Shown: positions 17,711 through 27,000, numbered from the stretch's first letter. The stretch: 64,000 bases of DNA from Phycisphaerae bacterium (GCA_028714855.1 JAQTLP010000009.1:36001-100000); one strand, 5' to 3'. Made by a program: numbers and translations. Notes: a model not told the origin generated them from the sequence alone.

Positions 17711-20691
17711 ACAACGTTAGAAATTCTAAAGGAAACAAGACTACGGCAGAACCCCCTGAAGTTTCTGCTGCGGTAGATATCCCAAGTCGCCATGCGTTGT
17801 CCGGCTGGCCGATGATATTGGGGTGGCTGGCAATGCTCATTTTTGCCTTTCACGCCAGCACGCATATGGTCGGGGCCGGCGATACTTGGGTCGCAATGGC
17901 CTGCGGCCGGCATTTTATCAATCACGGTGTTAACACAGTCGAGCCATTCAGCGCAAACTCACACAAGGCAGGCCCAACAGAAGTGGAAATCGCGACATGG
18001 CCGAACTGGGCACAATGGATTACGCAGAAAGTCGGCATTGAAACAGTTAAATACTGGCATCCGACCGGCTGGGTCAACCAAAACTGGCTGACACACGTTA
18101 TTTTTTACTGGCTGACAACCTTGTCTCCTTTCGCGGACGCCGAGACTTTTTCATTTAATACGCTGGTTTATTGGAAGTTTGCGATTTATATAGTTACCGT
18201 GATTTGTGTTTACTACACCGGCCGATTATTGGGGGTCAATCCGGCTTTGTCGGCAGTGCTCGCCTGCTTTGCGATGTTTACGGGGCGTTCCTTTCTTGAC
18301 GTTCGTCCTGCGGGTTTCTCGAATTTGCTGGTTGCCGTATTTTTACTTATACTTGTCCTTGCTACGTATCGAAACATATTATATATCTGGCTTATTATTC
18401 CGCTCACTATTTTCTGGTGTAATGTCCATGGCGGGTACGTTTATGCGTTCATAATGCTCGTGCCATTCGTGGTTTTGCATCTTCTAACGAGTATCTCCAG
18501 AGGAAGGTTTGTTTCCATCGGTCTAAAAGGAGTTTATCATACTATTGCCGCCGGCTTTATCGCTTTTGTTGCGGTGATAGTATTCAATCCTTTTCACCTT
18601 ACAAATCTTACGCATACTTACGTTATCAGCTTTAGTAAACACGCTGAAATGTGGCGTACTGTTAACGAGTGGCATCCTGCTTTTGCATGGCAAAATCCCG
18701 TTGGTACAGGATTCCCATTTTTAGTTCTTTTTATTTTAAGTATCGGTTTGCCTTTGTTTTGGCTCTTCAGCTATTTTATGAAACCCAAATTGCTGAGAGC
18801 ACCGAAGGGTGAACTTGAGGTACAGGAAAAGCTATTCAAAGCTCTCTCGACAATCTTCGGCTTCGCGGCCGCTGTACTTATATGCTGGATTACATTTATT
18901 TCCTTCTCTTTTGTTAAAGCTGATGTGGCGAGCCTGCTTTTATGTACTACATTTGTGTGCATCCTGCTGCTCAGTATTTATAAAAGTGTTTATTTCATTC
19001 ATTTGGCAATCGGCCTAACGCTGCTGGCTATGGGCGTTAGTGATGCGAATGCCAACTATTCCGGAAGATATATCTATCCGTTTGTTATACTGCCTGCTTA
19101 TGTCATACTGCATATTTTTGTCCTGCTGTTCTCGAAGACCGTTAAATTCAAACCCAAAAATATTGCCTTTGTTGTTCTTGCGGCTGTTGTTTCATTGTTG
19201 TTAATGTTTATTATCTTTAATCCTTTCAAGTTTAATATGCCTTTTTTAAACGCTGTGAAGCAGTTTGTGGAATTGCATCGGACATGGAGCCCCGAGTATG
19301 AACGCAACCTTGATATAACTTATGAACACCTTTTTGGTGTCATTTATATTGTGAACATTGGTTCGATTATCCTTTGGTTAACACTTCCTCGCCTGCAAAA
19401 ATTATTCGCTTCAATTCCGAATAAAATCCGTGAAGGATCCCGGGCCGTTCAATATGAAATACCTAAACTTGATTTGCCGTTAATAGCCATCGCTGCTCTT
19501 ACCATTTATATGGCTTATCGTTCCCGCAGGTTTGTACCGATAGCAGGTATTGTAGCATGTCCAATTGCAGCGATGCTTATTGACCAGATAGCTCGCACAA
19601 TCTCAGCTTCACGTAATTACTATAAAACCCGTTCTTTTTCCGTAGGTCCAATGCCATATAACCTTCAGGTATTTTTTATCTTTGCTGCCGCGGTAGCGGT
19701 TATGGCTTTTGGCATCTCGTGGGGACTACAATTCAAGCATGTTTATCTTGATTGCTGGCCCTCCGGTGCGAGATTAAATTCCGTTTTTATGCGGATGACA
19801 GCATCGAATGTCAAACCGTTTGACGGCTGTAAGTTTATAAGAGACAATAAGTTAAAAGGTAAAATGTTTAATTACTGGACCGAAGGCGGTTTCATTGCCT
19901 GGGGTCAGGAACCTGATCCGAATACAGGGAGAACCCCTCTGCAATTATTTGTGGATGGCCGCGCGCAGGCGGCGTATGAGCCGAAGGCTTACCGGATATG
20001 GTCCACTATTATGTCAGGAGGCCCGGCTCACCAAAGTGCGCTGATAAGAAAGGTTCCTTCTGATTATATCGAAATCGGCAAATGGGTGGATGAACAACTG
20101 AAAAAACATAATGTCTGGGTGGTTTTAATGCCGCTTGCCGACACAGAGGTGAATAACGGGCCTTTCGTAAAAGGCATTGAACGTAATCCTAACTGGGCTC
20201 TTGTCTTCTTTAATAACACAGAAAAAATCTTTGTCGATGTAACGACCCCGCAGGGCAGAGAGCTTTTAGAGGGCATATTCAAAGGTACGACGCTTTACCC
20301 AGATGAGTTTTCCAAAAACCTTGTTGTTGCTTATAACACCGCGGGTGGTGACTCAAAGAAACAAAGCCTTGACTTTGCAATCGAAGCCTTTAATTTATAC
20401 CCATCGCAAGCACCGTTACTGATTATTTTGCCTTTTGCTCAATACGCTGAGACGCTACCTGTTGTAAATGATTTCTGCAAAAATTATTTCGATGATTTCA
20501 CAAAAAATAAGAGTCTTTATGCAAAACAGGATGGATATCTCAATAGAATCTGGGCTGTATGGATCGTATGCAGATATTTGCGAGAAAGCGCTGCAATACA
20601 AGGTAACACCGAACTTGTACAATTTTATGACGCCAAGCTGCGAGAGTATCAGAGTGAACAGGAACCATTACAAAAGGGGAAGAAGTGGTGA
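17695..20691 (+). CDS. Large polytopic membrane protein, GT-C glycosyltransferase-like
   Basis: A 998-residue inner-membrane protein. After a short cytoplasmic N-terminus come about 12-14 hydrophobic helices; the first external loop carries VGAGDTWVAMACGRHFI and EPFSA, the acidic-loop pattern (G-D-T-W..G..I..G......PFS) of an uncharacterised GT-C superfamily group that uses lipid-linked sugars. Residues from about 690 to the end are a soluble, probably periplasmic part (GCKFIRDNKLKGKMFNYWTE, FVDGRAQAAYEP), as in many GT-C enzymes. The gene overlaps aspC by 16 bases; a second in-frame ATG at 17707 is also possible. The GT2 gene follows after three bases, suggesting a donor-synthase/transferase pair. 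The acceptor is unknown. Confidence 0.7.
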   Translation: MAKSMNNVRNSKGNKTTAEPPEVSAAVDIPSRHALSGWPMILGWLAMLIFAFHASTHMVGAGDTWVAMACGRHFINHGVNTVEPFSANSHKAGPTEVEIATWPNWAQWITQKVGIETVKYWHPTGWVNQNWLTHVIFYWLTTLSPFADAETFSFNTLVYWKFAIYIVTVICVYYTGRLLGVNPALSAVLACFAMFTGRSFLDVRPAGFSNLLVAVFLLILVLATYRNILYIWLIIPLTIFWCNVHGGYVYAFIMLVPFVVLHLLTSISRGRFVSIGLKGVYHTIAAGFIAFVAVIVFNPFHLTNLTHTYVISFSKHAEMWRTVNEWHPAFAWQNPVGTGFPFLVLFILSIGLPLFWLFSYFMKPKLLRAPKGELEVQEKLFKALSTIFGFAAAVLICWITFISFSFVKADVASLLLCTTFVCILLLSIYKSVYFIHLAIGLTLLAMGVSDANANYSGRYIYPFVILPAYVILHIFVLLFSKTVKFKPKNIAFVVLAAVVSLLLMFIIFNPFKFNMPFLNAVKQFVELHRTWSPEYERNLDITYEHLFGVIYIVNIGSIILWLTLPRLQKLFASIPNKIREGSRAVQYEIPKLDLPLIAIAALTIYMAYRSRRFVPIAGIVACPIAAMLIDQIARTISASRNYYKTRSFSVGPMPYNLQVFFIFAAAVAVMAFGISWGLQFKHVYLDCWPSGARLNSVFMRMTASNVKPFDGCKFIRDNKLKGKMFNYWTEGGFIAWGQEPDPNTGRTPLQLFVDGRAQAAYEPKAYRIWSTIMSGGPAHQSALIRKVPSDYIEIGKWVDEQLKKHNVWVVLMPLADTEVNNGPFVKGIERNPNWALVFFNNTEKIFVDVTTPQGRELLEGIFKGTTLYPDEFSKNLVVAYNTAGGDSKKQSLDFAIEAFNLYPSQAPLLIILPFAQYAETLPVVNDFCKNYFDDFTKNKSLYAKQDGYLNRIWAVWIVCRYLRESAAIQGNTELVQFYDAKLREYQSEQEPLQKGKKW

Positions 20692-20694
20692 CCT

Positions 20695-21432
20695 GTGATA
20701 AAAGAAGATACATTGCCGGCTAACGTTTCAGAACCGAAAACATCGCTCAGTGTTTTCTTTCCTTGTTATAACGAGCAGGATAATGTTAATCGCACCGTGG
20801 AACAGGCACTTGCTGTTCTAAGTGGACTTAACGCCGATTTCGAAATAATTATTGTTGATGACGGCAGTTCCGATGCCACCGGGCAAATCGCCGACCAAAT
20901 CTCCCGACGAGACAGCAGGGTAAAAGTGGTGCACCACCACCCTAACCTCGGTTACGGGGCCGCATTGCAGTCCGGATTCAAGGCGGCCGCTAAAAAATAT
21001 GTTTTTTATGCTGATGGTGACGGCCAGTTCGATATCAGCGAATTGCCGCCGTTACTGCCGCTGATGAGCCAGTTCGATATTGTCAGCTGTTATCGACTTA
21101 ACCGTCAGGACAACTTTGTTCGCAGGTTCAACGGCTGGGCATGGACGAAACTGGTCTGCTTTTTACTCAATATAAAAATCCGTGACATCGACTGCGCTTT
21201 CAAACTTTATAAAAGGGAAATCTTTGACAATATCCAGATGTCGAGTATGGGCGCTCTGATAAACGCTGAGATTCTCGCCCGAGCAACCCGCAAAGGCTAT
21301 TCCATTACCCAAAAAGGCGTACATCATTATCCACGGACGGCCGGCACGCAAACCGGCGCTAATTTAAGAGTAATTCTTCGTGCGTTCAAAGAGTTGATCA
21401 AACTGCGCAGCAAAATTATAAGCGGAAGCTGA
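20695..21432 (+). CDS. Glycosyltransferase family 2, polyprenyl-phosphate-sugar synthase-like
   Basis: A 245-residue GT-A fold enzyme of the dolichol-phosphate-mannose-synthase type. It has the family opening LSVFFPCYNEQDNV, the nucleotide-binding IIIVDDGSSDAT, the metal motif YADGDGQFD, and the acceptor part DIDCAFKLYKREIF. It has no C-terminal membrane helices. Such enzymes transfer a sugar from a nucleotide to polyprenyl phosphate on the cytoplasmic face. The start is a GTG at 20695, three bases after the GT-C stop; a GGGG run about 15 bases before gives a modest ribosome site. Pairing with the preceding GT-C suggests donor supply. Confidence 0.88.
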   Translation: MIKEDTLPANVSEPKTSLSVFFPCYNEQDNVNRTVEQALAVLSGLNADFEIIIVDDGSSDATGQIADQISRRDSRVKVVHHHPNLGYGAALQSGFKAAAKKYVFYADGDGQFDISELPPLLPLMSQFDIVSCYRLNRQDNFVRRFNGWAWTKLVCFLLNIKIRDIDCAFKLYKREIFDNIQMSSMGALINAEILARATRKGYSITQKGVHHYPRTAGTQTGANLRVILRAFKELIKLRSKIISGS

Positions 21433-21442
21433 TAATTGGGGT

Positions 21443-23362
21443 ATGAACAAAGAGAAAGTCAATTTGTTCGTCTACGGCTCACTGCGGGAGCCCGAAATAT
21501 TCAAGTCGGTCAGCAGCTTGGGTTTTACTATTGACAGGTCACGGACCAACGAAGGAACCCTTTTAGCAGAGCCGGCTCTGCTGCCTTACTATCGAAAAGT
21601 AACGCCCGACAATGTCTATTTCTATGCCGTGCCGGACGCATCTTCAAAAATCGAAGGTTTCGTTATTTACGGAGTCCCACCGTCTGCAATGGCGGAAATT
21701 AACAGGTATGAAGGTAAACGCTATTACCGGGAAACAGTTCACGTCAATACCGCCAAGGGACTGATCGAGGCGCAGGCATATTTGGCCACTCGCGAATCAA
21801 TGAAAAAACGTTTCGGTGACAGATTCCACGTCAACCTGATACATGAGCTGTGGCTGCGAAAACGGATTGAAGGGTTTATAAAGAAACATACCCGCCCCGG
21901 CGAAGAAACCACCGACGCCAACCTCGAACGGCGGGCAGAACGAGAGCTGCTGGCGACCACCGAGCGCGACCTTGTAATAAGTCACTACCGCAGCGATGCC
22001 GTCAGCGACTATTATCTCGAACACGAACTGGACCGTCCCAGGCCAAGCATAAAACCCCTTCGCAGCGAGCCGGATGTTGCACCTTTTGTCAAAAATTATC
22101 TGGCACTGGTCATAAAACAGGTCATGCTCAATCAGCTCGACGAAAGAGTGCAGTCCCAATACCGTTTTGAGCTTGAGCATATACGTACTTCCGAAAGATA
22201 CTTCAAGCGCTCAATCAGTCTTCTCATCGCTTTACAGATGATAAACACCGATGATGTTGAACTTATTACCGGCAAGGCCCTCAAGACAATGTCATACCAG
22301 AAATACGACCTTATCGACTACGTCAAATATGCCGTTCAGGCAGCCGATAGCATATTTGATTCTCGCGTGGCTTACTCATATCTTGAGCGTGTCCGCACCA
22401 ACTTCCACCCCGGCCTTATACCGCTCGGAGCCGAGATAGAATTGAGCAATCTGGGTCCTGCCACTGTTGAGTCGCAGGGAAACTCTCAGAAAAAAACCGA
22501 CCCGGCATATGATGGTTTTAGATACTTCCACGATTTTTGGCTTGATGTTTTATCATGGAAACTCGGCGGTTATATCGATGACCACACCGGCGAAACTGAA
22601 CGGGCACGCCGCTGCGGTTTTTTGGAGCTGGCGCCCGGCAGACTGAATATCGCAGGCGAACTGTCCCGGCCTGCAACGGCTGACCCCTGGCTTCTCAACC
22701 AATTGATACACGAAATCAGCAAATTCTATAAAGTGGCACCGCACAGTCTGCATTTGTCTTTTCAGCTTCGCAAGGACCAAATCGGCAGCCAGAAAGTCCT
22801 CCCGTTGGATTTCGTCAAGTGCCTGCTTGCGCTGGGCGGTGGTTTGCAGAAGCAAAGCAGCGGCAGATTATGGATTTCGAGAATGGGCAATGATGAAATA
22901 ACCCAGCGCAGCGACGGCGAAGAAGAGCTTGTCTTTGCCAGAACCAGCAAGCGCAAATGGTATCTCGGTGAAGATGAAGTCGCCGACAAAGCTCCTCCTC
23001 AGGCCACTACATATACCCAGCAGTATAAGTTCATTCGTCTCGATAAAGAGATTAATTATGAGCCGTTAATCCTGTGCCTTAAAGGTCTTCAAATAGCCTA
23101 TAATCCTGGCGATTACTTAAGTATCAAGCAGCTGAAAGCGAGTAAGAAATTACAAAAGGACTACGAAGAGCTTAAGGAATGGGCGCTTGAGCCCGCGGAA
23201 ATCGAGCCGCAGATAATAAGCAGGTTTCTGGATACCATTCAGGGCGGGTTAATGAACGAGAGGCACCGCCGTCCCGCCCATAAACTGCACTATATCGATT
23301 GGGCAATAGATGCCATTGACGCGCAACTGCAGAAGTTCAATAAACAGGTTATCACTTCTTAG
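21443..23362 (+). CDS. Gamma-glutamylcyclotransferase-like domain fused to amidoligase-like domain
   Basis: A 639-residue cytoplasmic protein. Residues 1 to about 125 match the GGCT/AIG2 fold: VNLFVYGSLREPEIF with the substrate-binding YGSL loop, and the catalytic-type Glu in INRYEGKRYYRE. After a helical middle part, residues from about 330 open with IPLGAEIELSNLG, the G-x-E-x-E start of the glutamine-synthetase-fold amidoligase/glutamate-cysteine-ligase group, then FLELAPGRLNIAGELSRPAT and HSLHLSFQLRK. Amidoligase-fold and GGCT domains are known to co-occur and would make and cleave gamma-glutamyl amides. Assigning both activities here is inference. It begins ten bases after the GT2 and overlaps the convergent Nudix gene by 11 bases. 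Confidence 0.65.
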   Translation: MNKEKVNLFVYGSLREPEIFKSVSSLGFTIDRSRTNEGTLLAEPALLPYYRKVTPDNVYFYAVPDASSKIEGFVIYGVPPSAMAEINRYEGKRYYRETVHVNTAKGLIEAQAYLATRESMKKRFGDRFHVNLIHELWLRKRIEGFIKKHTRPGEETTDANLERRAERELLATTERDLVISHYRSDAVSDYYLEHELDRPRPSIKPLRSEPDVAPFVKNYLALVIKQVMLNQLDERVQSQYRFELEHIRTSERYFKRSISLLIALQMINTDDVELITGKALKTMSYQKYDLIDYVKYAVQAADSIFDSRVAYSYLERVRTNFHPGLIPLGAEIELSNLGPATVESQGNSQKKTDPAYDGFRYFHDFWLDVLSWKLGGYIDDHTGETERARRCGFLELAPGRLNIAGELSRPATADPWLLNQLIHEISKFYKVAPHSLHLSFQLRKDQIGSQKVLPLDFVKCLLALGGGLQKQSSGRLWISRMGNDEITQRSDGEEELVFARTSKRKWYLGEDEVADKAPPQATTYTQQYKFIRLDKEINYEPLILCLKGLQIAYNPGDYLSIKQLKASKKLQKDYEELKEWALEPAEIEPQIISRFLDTIQGGLMNERHRRPAHKLHYIDWAIDAIDAQLQKFNKQVITS

Positions 23363-23846
23363 TTGGTCTGTTTTTTATATTCAGCAGGTATATTTTTCTT
23401 CTTTTTAGTTTTCTTATCGCGCACCGGGTTACTTCGTTATGGTCGAATGCCAAATCTTTCGGCAGTTTCCCGATATCGAACCACCGCGCCTCGGCCGCGT
23501 CGTCGCCGGCCCTGATTCTTCGCTGTTTCTCTGTAGCGATACCCATAAATACTATCGTAATCTGCCTGCCCCGCGGGTCACGGCCGGGCGTGCCGAAGGT
23601 ATGCATTTGCTCGAGCACGATACCGCTTAATCCCGCTTCTTCGAACAATTCTCTGACGGCGGCATCTTCGAGCTCCTCGTCGATATCGACAAATCCGCCG
23701 GGCAGTGCCCATTTGCCTTTGAACGGCTCGTTTCCGCGATTGATAAGCAGCAGTTTCGCCTTGTCCCCGAAGAAGCCGAATACCGCGGCATCAACGGAGA
23801 TCATCGGCCTCGGCCAGTCGTAAACATATTTGCCTTTTTTCGCCAT
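23352..23846 (-). CDS. Nudix hydrolase
   Basis: A 164-residue Nudix-fold pyrophosphatase. The full Nudix box is visible: GGFVDIDEELEDAAVRELFE followed by EAGL, fitting GX5EX7REUXEEXGU. The opening VYDWPRPMISVDAAVFGFFG and the GKWALPGGF approach are those of the ADP-ribose pyrophosphatase/NrtR-like group that acts on ADP-ribose or similar dinucleotides. The basic C-terminus (RKLKRRKIYLLNIKNRPTKK) could bind nucleic acid but is short for an NrtR regulator domain. It converges with the GGCT/amidoligase gene (11-base overlap) and diverges from the WaaP/GT9 gene; the substrate remains unknown. Confidence 0.9.
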   Translation of the reverse strand: MAKKGKYVYDWPRPMISVDAAVFGFFGDKAKLLLINRGNEPFKGKWALPGGFVDIDEELEDAAVRELFEEAGLSGIVLEQMHTFGTPGRDPRGRQITIVFMGIATEKQRRIRAGDDAAEARWFDIGKLPKDLAFDHNEVTRCAIRKLKRRKIYLLNIKNRPTKK

Positions 23847-23911
23847 AAGGTCCCTAATTTAACAACTCATCCGCAAACAATCAATTGCTTAAAATCTCTT
23901 TATCGCTTAAA

Positions 23912-25801
23912 ATGACTAATCTTATGGCCTGTTCACAAAACAAAATTCAAATCGCTTCGCTCCAGCTTGGTAACGGCTGGAGCGGCAGGGTGGTATTATC
24001 AGACCTTTCAAGCGGCGTAGAGTTTTCGGCAGCGGACTGGATTAAGTGCCTCTCGCAGCCGCACCTGTTGTTCGAGGACGTCTCGAAAACCATCAAAGTA
24101 GAAGGCCGCAATCGCGTCGCGATAAAAAACCTCACTATCGCAGGTACAAATCTGAAAGCGGTAATTAAACGGAGCTGGCCTGAAGATGGTTTCAGTCAGT
24201 TTTTCCGCTCGTTCCGCTCCGGCAGGGCGGTGCGAAATTTCGATACAGCTTTGACACTTCATCGCCTCGGGATTCCGGCGGTGGCCCCGCTTGCGGTCAT
24301 GCAGGAAAAGAAAGGCCCGCTTACCCGCCAGAGTATCTACATCACCCGCTATCTCGAAGAAAGCTATGACCTCCGCGACTTTTGCCGCCAGTATATATCG
24401 GAGAGGCGACTATCGTTAAGAAAGCATCTCTCCAATCAGCTCGCCTCGATACTGGCGACGCTGCACAAAAACGGTTTATGGCACAGAGACTCGAAAGCGA
24501 ATAATTTTCTCGTTACACCGCAAGGTGGGGATAAATACAAAGTTCTGCTCACCGATATGGATGGTATTAAGCCGTATCGGCTGCGGCGAGAGGCTTGCCG
24601 GTTACGTTCATTGTGGCAGCTCGCCGCGTCGCTTATGTCCATCCCCGCTGTCAGCCGGACGGATTACCTGCGATTCTTTTTAGACTATTGTAATCTTACA
24701 GATATTGCCCCTTCGCAGCGGCGGGAGATTTACCGTCAGCTTGCGGAAATGGCCAAAGCTAAATATCGCCGCTTGACGCGGAAAAATATCCTGATAATCA
24801 AGCCCAGCTCGCTGGGTGACGTGGTTATGGCGCTGCCGGCGCTTTCGGCCCTTCGCAGGAGCTTTCCCCAGGCGAAGATTAGCTGGTTTATCCGGCCGGA
24901 GTTCGCGCCGCTTATTAAAAATCACCCCGATTTAAATGAGGTAATTCTTTTTGAGCGTAAGTTCTTGGGTCGTGCGTTGTCTAATCCGCGTGCTTTTGGC
25001 GCATTGGTTGCGCTTATCTGGCGGATTAATCGCTGTAAATTCGACATAGTAATCGACCTGCAGGGCCTGTTCCGCACCGCTGCTTTTGCCTGGCTGTCGG
25101 GCTGTAAAAAGCGTTTCGGAATGGCAAACGCCGGGGAATTCGCCCATCTCTTTTACACGAATAAGATTAAACAGGATAGTGTCTGTATCCACCTTGTCGA
25201 TTACTACCTCGAAATTGTCCGCCAGGCCGGCGCTGCAAAGATAGATGTGCAATTCCTGCTGCCGGTAGATTCTGTTGCTGCTGATTCGGTCAATAGATTG
25301 CTGAAAGCAAAAGACATTAAACCTGATAATTACGCCGTTTTTGTCCCCACGTCCGCACACGAGGATAAATGCTGGCCGGTTGAGCGTTTCGCCGCTTTGG
25401 CTGATAAAATTACTAAGCAATTTCACCTCTCCATAATCGCTACCGGCTCGGCTTCCGAAAAGCCAATTGTGGAAAGGCTCAAAAATAAAGCCAATGTCCC
25501 GATAGCCAATTTCGCGGGCGTAACTTCTATCGGCGAGCTGGTTACTCTGCTCAAAGGCGCCCGGCTGGTGGTAAGCAATGATACCGGCCCGGGGCATATA
25601 GCCGCGGCTTTGGGCGTGCCGGTTGTTTTGATTTTCGGCAGGTCTAATCCCGCCCGCGTGGCCCCTTACGGCAGGCCTGATTGCGCCGCGGCCATTGAGC
25701 CGAATGGCAGGGGCTTCGAGGCCGACAGCACTGACCCGAAACACGATATTAAAGCAATAACAGTCGATGAGGTTTATCAAAAGGTATGTGAGCAGCTTTA
25801 A
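23912..25801 (+). CDS. WaaP-type lipopolysaccharide kinase fused to glycosyltransferase family 9
   Basis: A fusion of about 629 residues. The first ~280 residues are a Kdo/WaaP-like kinase: VAIKNLTIAGTNLKAVIKRS (Lys site), the catalytic loop LWHRDSKANNFLV and the metal loop LLTDMDGIKPYR. From about residue 290 it is a GT-B family 9 heptosyltransferase-like enzyme: ILIIKPSSLGDVVMALPAL, then VVSNDTGPGHIAAALGVPVV near the C-terminus, the nucleotide-sugar site. It would phosphorylate and glycosylate a core sugar of a lipid A-type glycolipid at the inner membrane. The start is uncertain: a TTG at 23885, ATG at 23912 and ATG at 23924 are in frame and none has a strong ribosome site. It diverges from the Nudix gene. 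Confidence 0.85.
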   Translation: MTNLMACSQNKIQIASLQLGNGWSGRVVLSDLSSGVEFSAADWIKCLSQPHLLFEDVSKTIKVEGRNRVAIKNLTIAGTNLKAVIKRSWPEDGFSQFFRSFRSGRAVRNFDTALTLHRLGIPAVAPLAVMQEKKGPLTRQSIYITRYLEESYDLRDFCRQYISERRLSLRKHLSNQLASILATLHKNGLWHRDSKANNFLVTPQGGDKYKVLLTDMDGIKPYRLRREACRLRSLWQLAASLMSIPAVSRTDYLRFFLDYCNLTDIAPSQRREIYRQLAEMAKAKYRRLTRKNILIIKPSSLGDVVMALPALSALRRSFPQAKISWFIRPEFAPLIKNHPDLNEVILFERKFLGRALSNPRAFGALVALIWRINRCKFDIVIDLQGLFRTAAFAWLSGCKKRFGMANAGEFAHLFYTNKIKQDSVCIHLVDYYLEIVRQAGAAKIDVQFLLPVDSVAADSVNRLLKAKDIKPDNYAVFVPTSAHEDKCWPVERFAALADKITKQFHLSIIATGSASEKPIVERLKNKANVPIANFAGVTSIGELVTLLKGARLVVSNDTGPGHIAAALGVPVVLIFGRSNPARVAPYGRPDCAAAIEPNGRGFEADSTDPKHDIKAITVDEVYQKVCEQL

Positions 25802-25917
25802 AATTGGGTTCGTTTGGGTTCGTTTTTGCGAGTTGGTAGTTCGTAGTTTTTGGTTGTTAGTAATTGTAATATCTGGAGTTATATTCATTTTGGGGGTTTT
25901 GGAAATTGGGTTCGTTT
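25801..25917. repeat. 15-base direct repeat in a gap
   Basis: AAATTGGGTTCGTTT occurs at 25801-25815 and again, exact, at 25903-25917; a further TGGGTTCGTTT lies at 25814-25824. On the minus strand the unit reads KTNPI/QTNPI in one frame, a phrase that I recall from many spurious planctomycete ORFs. Confidence 0.7.
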
Positions 25918-26238
25918 TGCATAATTTGTTGTTTTTGATTGATTGACTTTTAACCGCAGATTGCGCAGATTCACACTGATTACTTAAATAAAAGTTGCCT
26001 AAGTTAACTGTGTTTTGTTGTTTCATGTTTTTCATAATGTTTAGAATATGTCCCTTTCTTAATAGGACGAACATGCGCGTTTGATACGAAAATTATGGGG
26101 CTTTTGAGGGGTCGGTTTTGGCTAAGTCGTTATAGCAAAAGGGATAAAAAATTTTTAAAAAATGGGTTTTTGGGATGTAGGTAGCAACGTTTTTGATTGA
26201 AGTACCCTGCTCAATCGCCGCGGGGGGCTATTTATTTT
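25818..26238. other. Gap of about 420 bases without a convincing gene
   Basis: AT-rich and low-complexity. It carries the second direct repeat copy, an inverted-looking GATTGCGCAGATTC, and homopolymer-rich sequence near 26140-26170. A long minus-strand frame across it mostly shadows the WaaP/GT9 gene and has no protein-like character here. Confidence 0.6.
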
Positions 26239-27000
26239 TTACGTTTTTTTTAAGAAAGCTGCGCCGAGGCCGAGCAGTAAAACCGTCGCCGGTTCAGGAG
26301 CCCCAATTACCCGGATGTTATCTACTGCACAACCCGGTATATTGGTGAAATCGCTGTCATCCCGTAAACTGAACCTGATACTTTCTATTATATCCGGAGG
26401 TTCCGGATAAGCCTGGGAAGTGTGAAAAAACTGTCCTGTCCATAAGTGATTTGAATTAGAATAGATGCTCCATAAGTTGTTCTCCATGTTAACAGTCACC
26501 GACATTGAGACCGTCTGTCCAAAATCAAAGGACCCAATTATATCGCCGTATGTTAAGTAACCATTTTCCAGAATGTTGCCGTAGGAATTCAAATCAAGCC
26601 TGACTACACTTGGCGTATCAAACAATACAACAAAGTTGTCATAAGCTCCTGCCATGAAGTTTTCCATGTATACATCGAAATCTAACCGGTAAACGGGATA
26701 ATGCTCAGTAAATTCCAAGTCGAGTTTGAATTGTGAGTATCGCAGAAATCCTGAGTCTTCTGGTATTAATTCGACTGGCTGCTGCGTCAGGCTGCCGAAT
26801 GAATTTCTTACAATCTGGTCGCCGAATATACTTTCAGTCGGAGTATTACGCGGCGGAGGACTATCTCCAGTGGTCATTTGTGAACCTACAGTGTGTGCAG
26901 GTGAGGAAAAATCAATATTATATATAGTATCGGCTTTTGTGAAAACCGGCAGGAATAATAAGAAAAGTGCCAGCAGCAAAAATAAAGTATTTCTTTTCAT
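26239..27000 (-). CDS. PEP-CTERM sorted secreted protein, C-terminus interrupted at an A8 tract
   Basis: A 253-residue exported protein: signal peptide (LFLLLALFLLFLPVFTKA), a beta-rich middle with a jelly-roll look (DFSSPAHTVGSQM, LDLNSYGNILENGYLTYG), and the PEP-CTERM tag APEPATVLLLGLGAAFLKK. PEP-CTERM proteins are recognised by exosortase, cleaved and attached to or released at the surface. The expected Arg/Lys tail is cut short: TTA-AAAAAAAA-CG reads L-K-K-T-stop. With one A fewer it reads LKKRKK-stop, ending at 26232, which is the canonical tail. So this is a slippage, phase-variable or sequencing frameshift. No exosortase gene is in the window. A good promoter lies upstream. Confidence 0.82.
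   Translation of the reverse strand: MKRNTLFLLLALFLLFLPVFTKADTIYNIDFSSPAHTVGSQMTTGDSPPPRNTPTESIFGDQIVRNSFGSLTQQPVELIPEDSGFLRYSQFKLDLEFTEHYPVYRLDFDVYMENFMAGAYDNFVVLFDTPSVVRLDLNSYGNILENGYLTYGDIIGSFDFGQTVSMSVTVNMENNLWSIYSNSNHLWTGQFFHTSQAYPEPPDIIESIRFSLRDDSDFTNIPGCAVDNIRVIGAPEPATVLLLGLGAAFLKKT

Noticed and set aside
24932..26074. 380-codon minus-strand frame
   Set aside because: It lies mostly antisense to the WaaP/GT9 gene, has no ribosome site and no protein-like composition; the part in the gap is repeat sequence.
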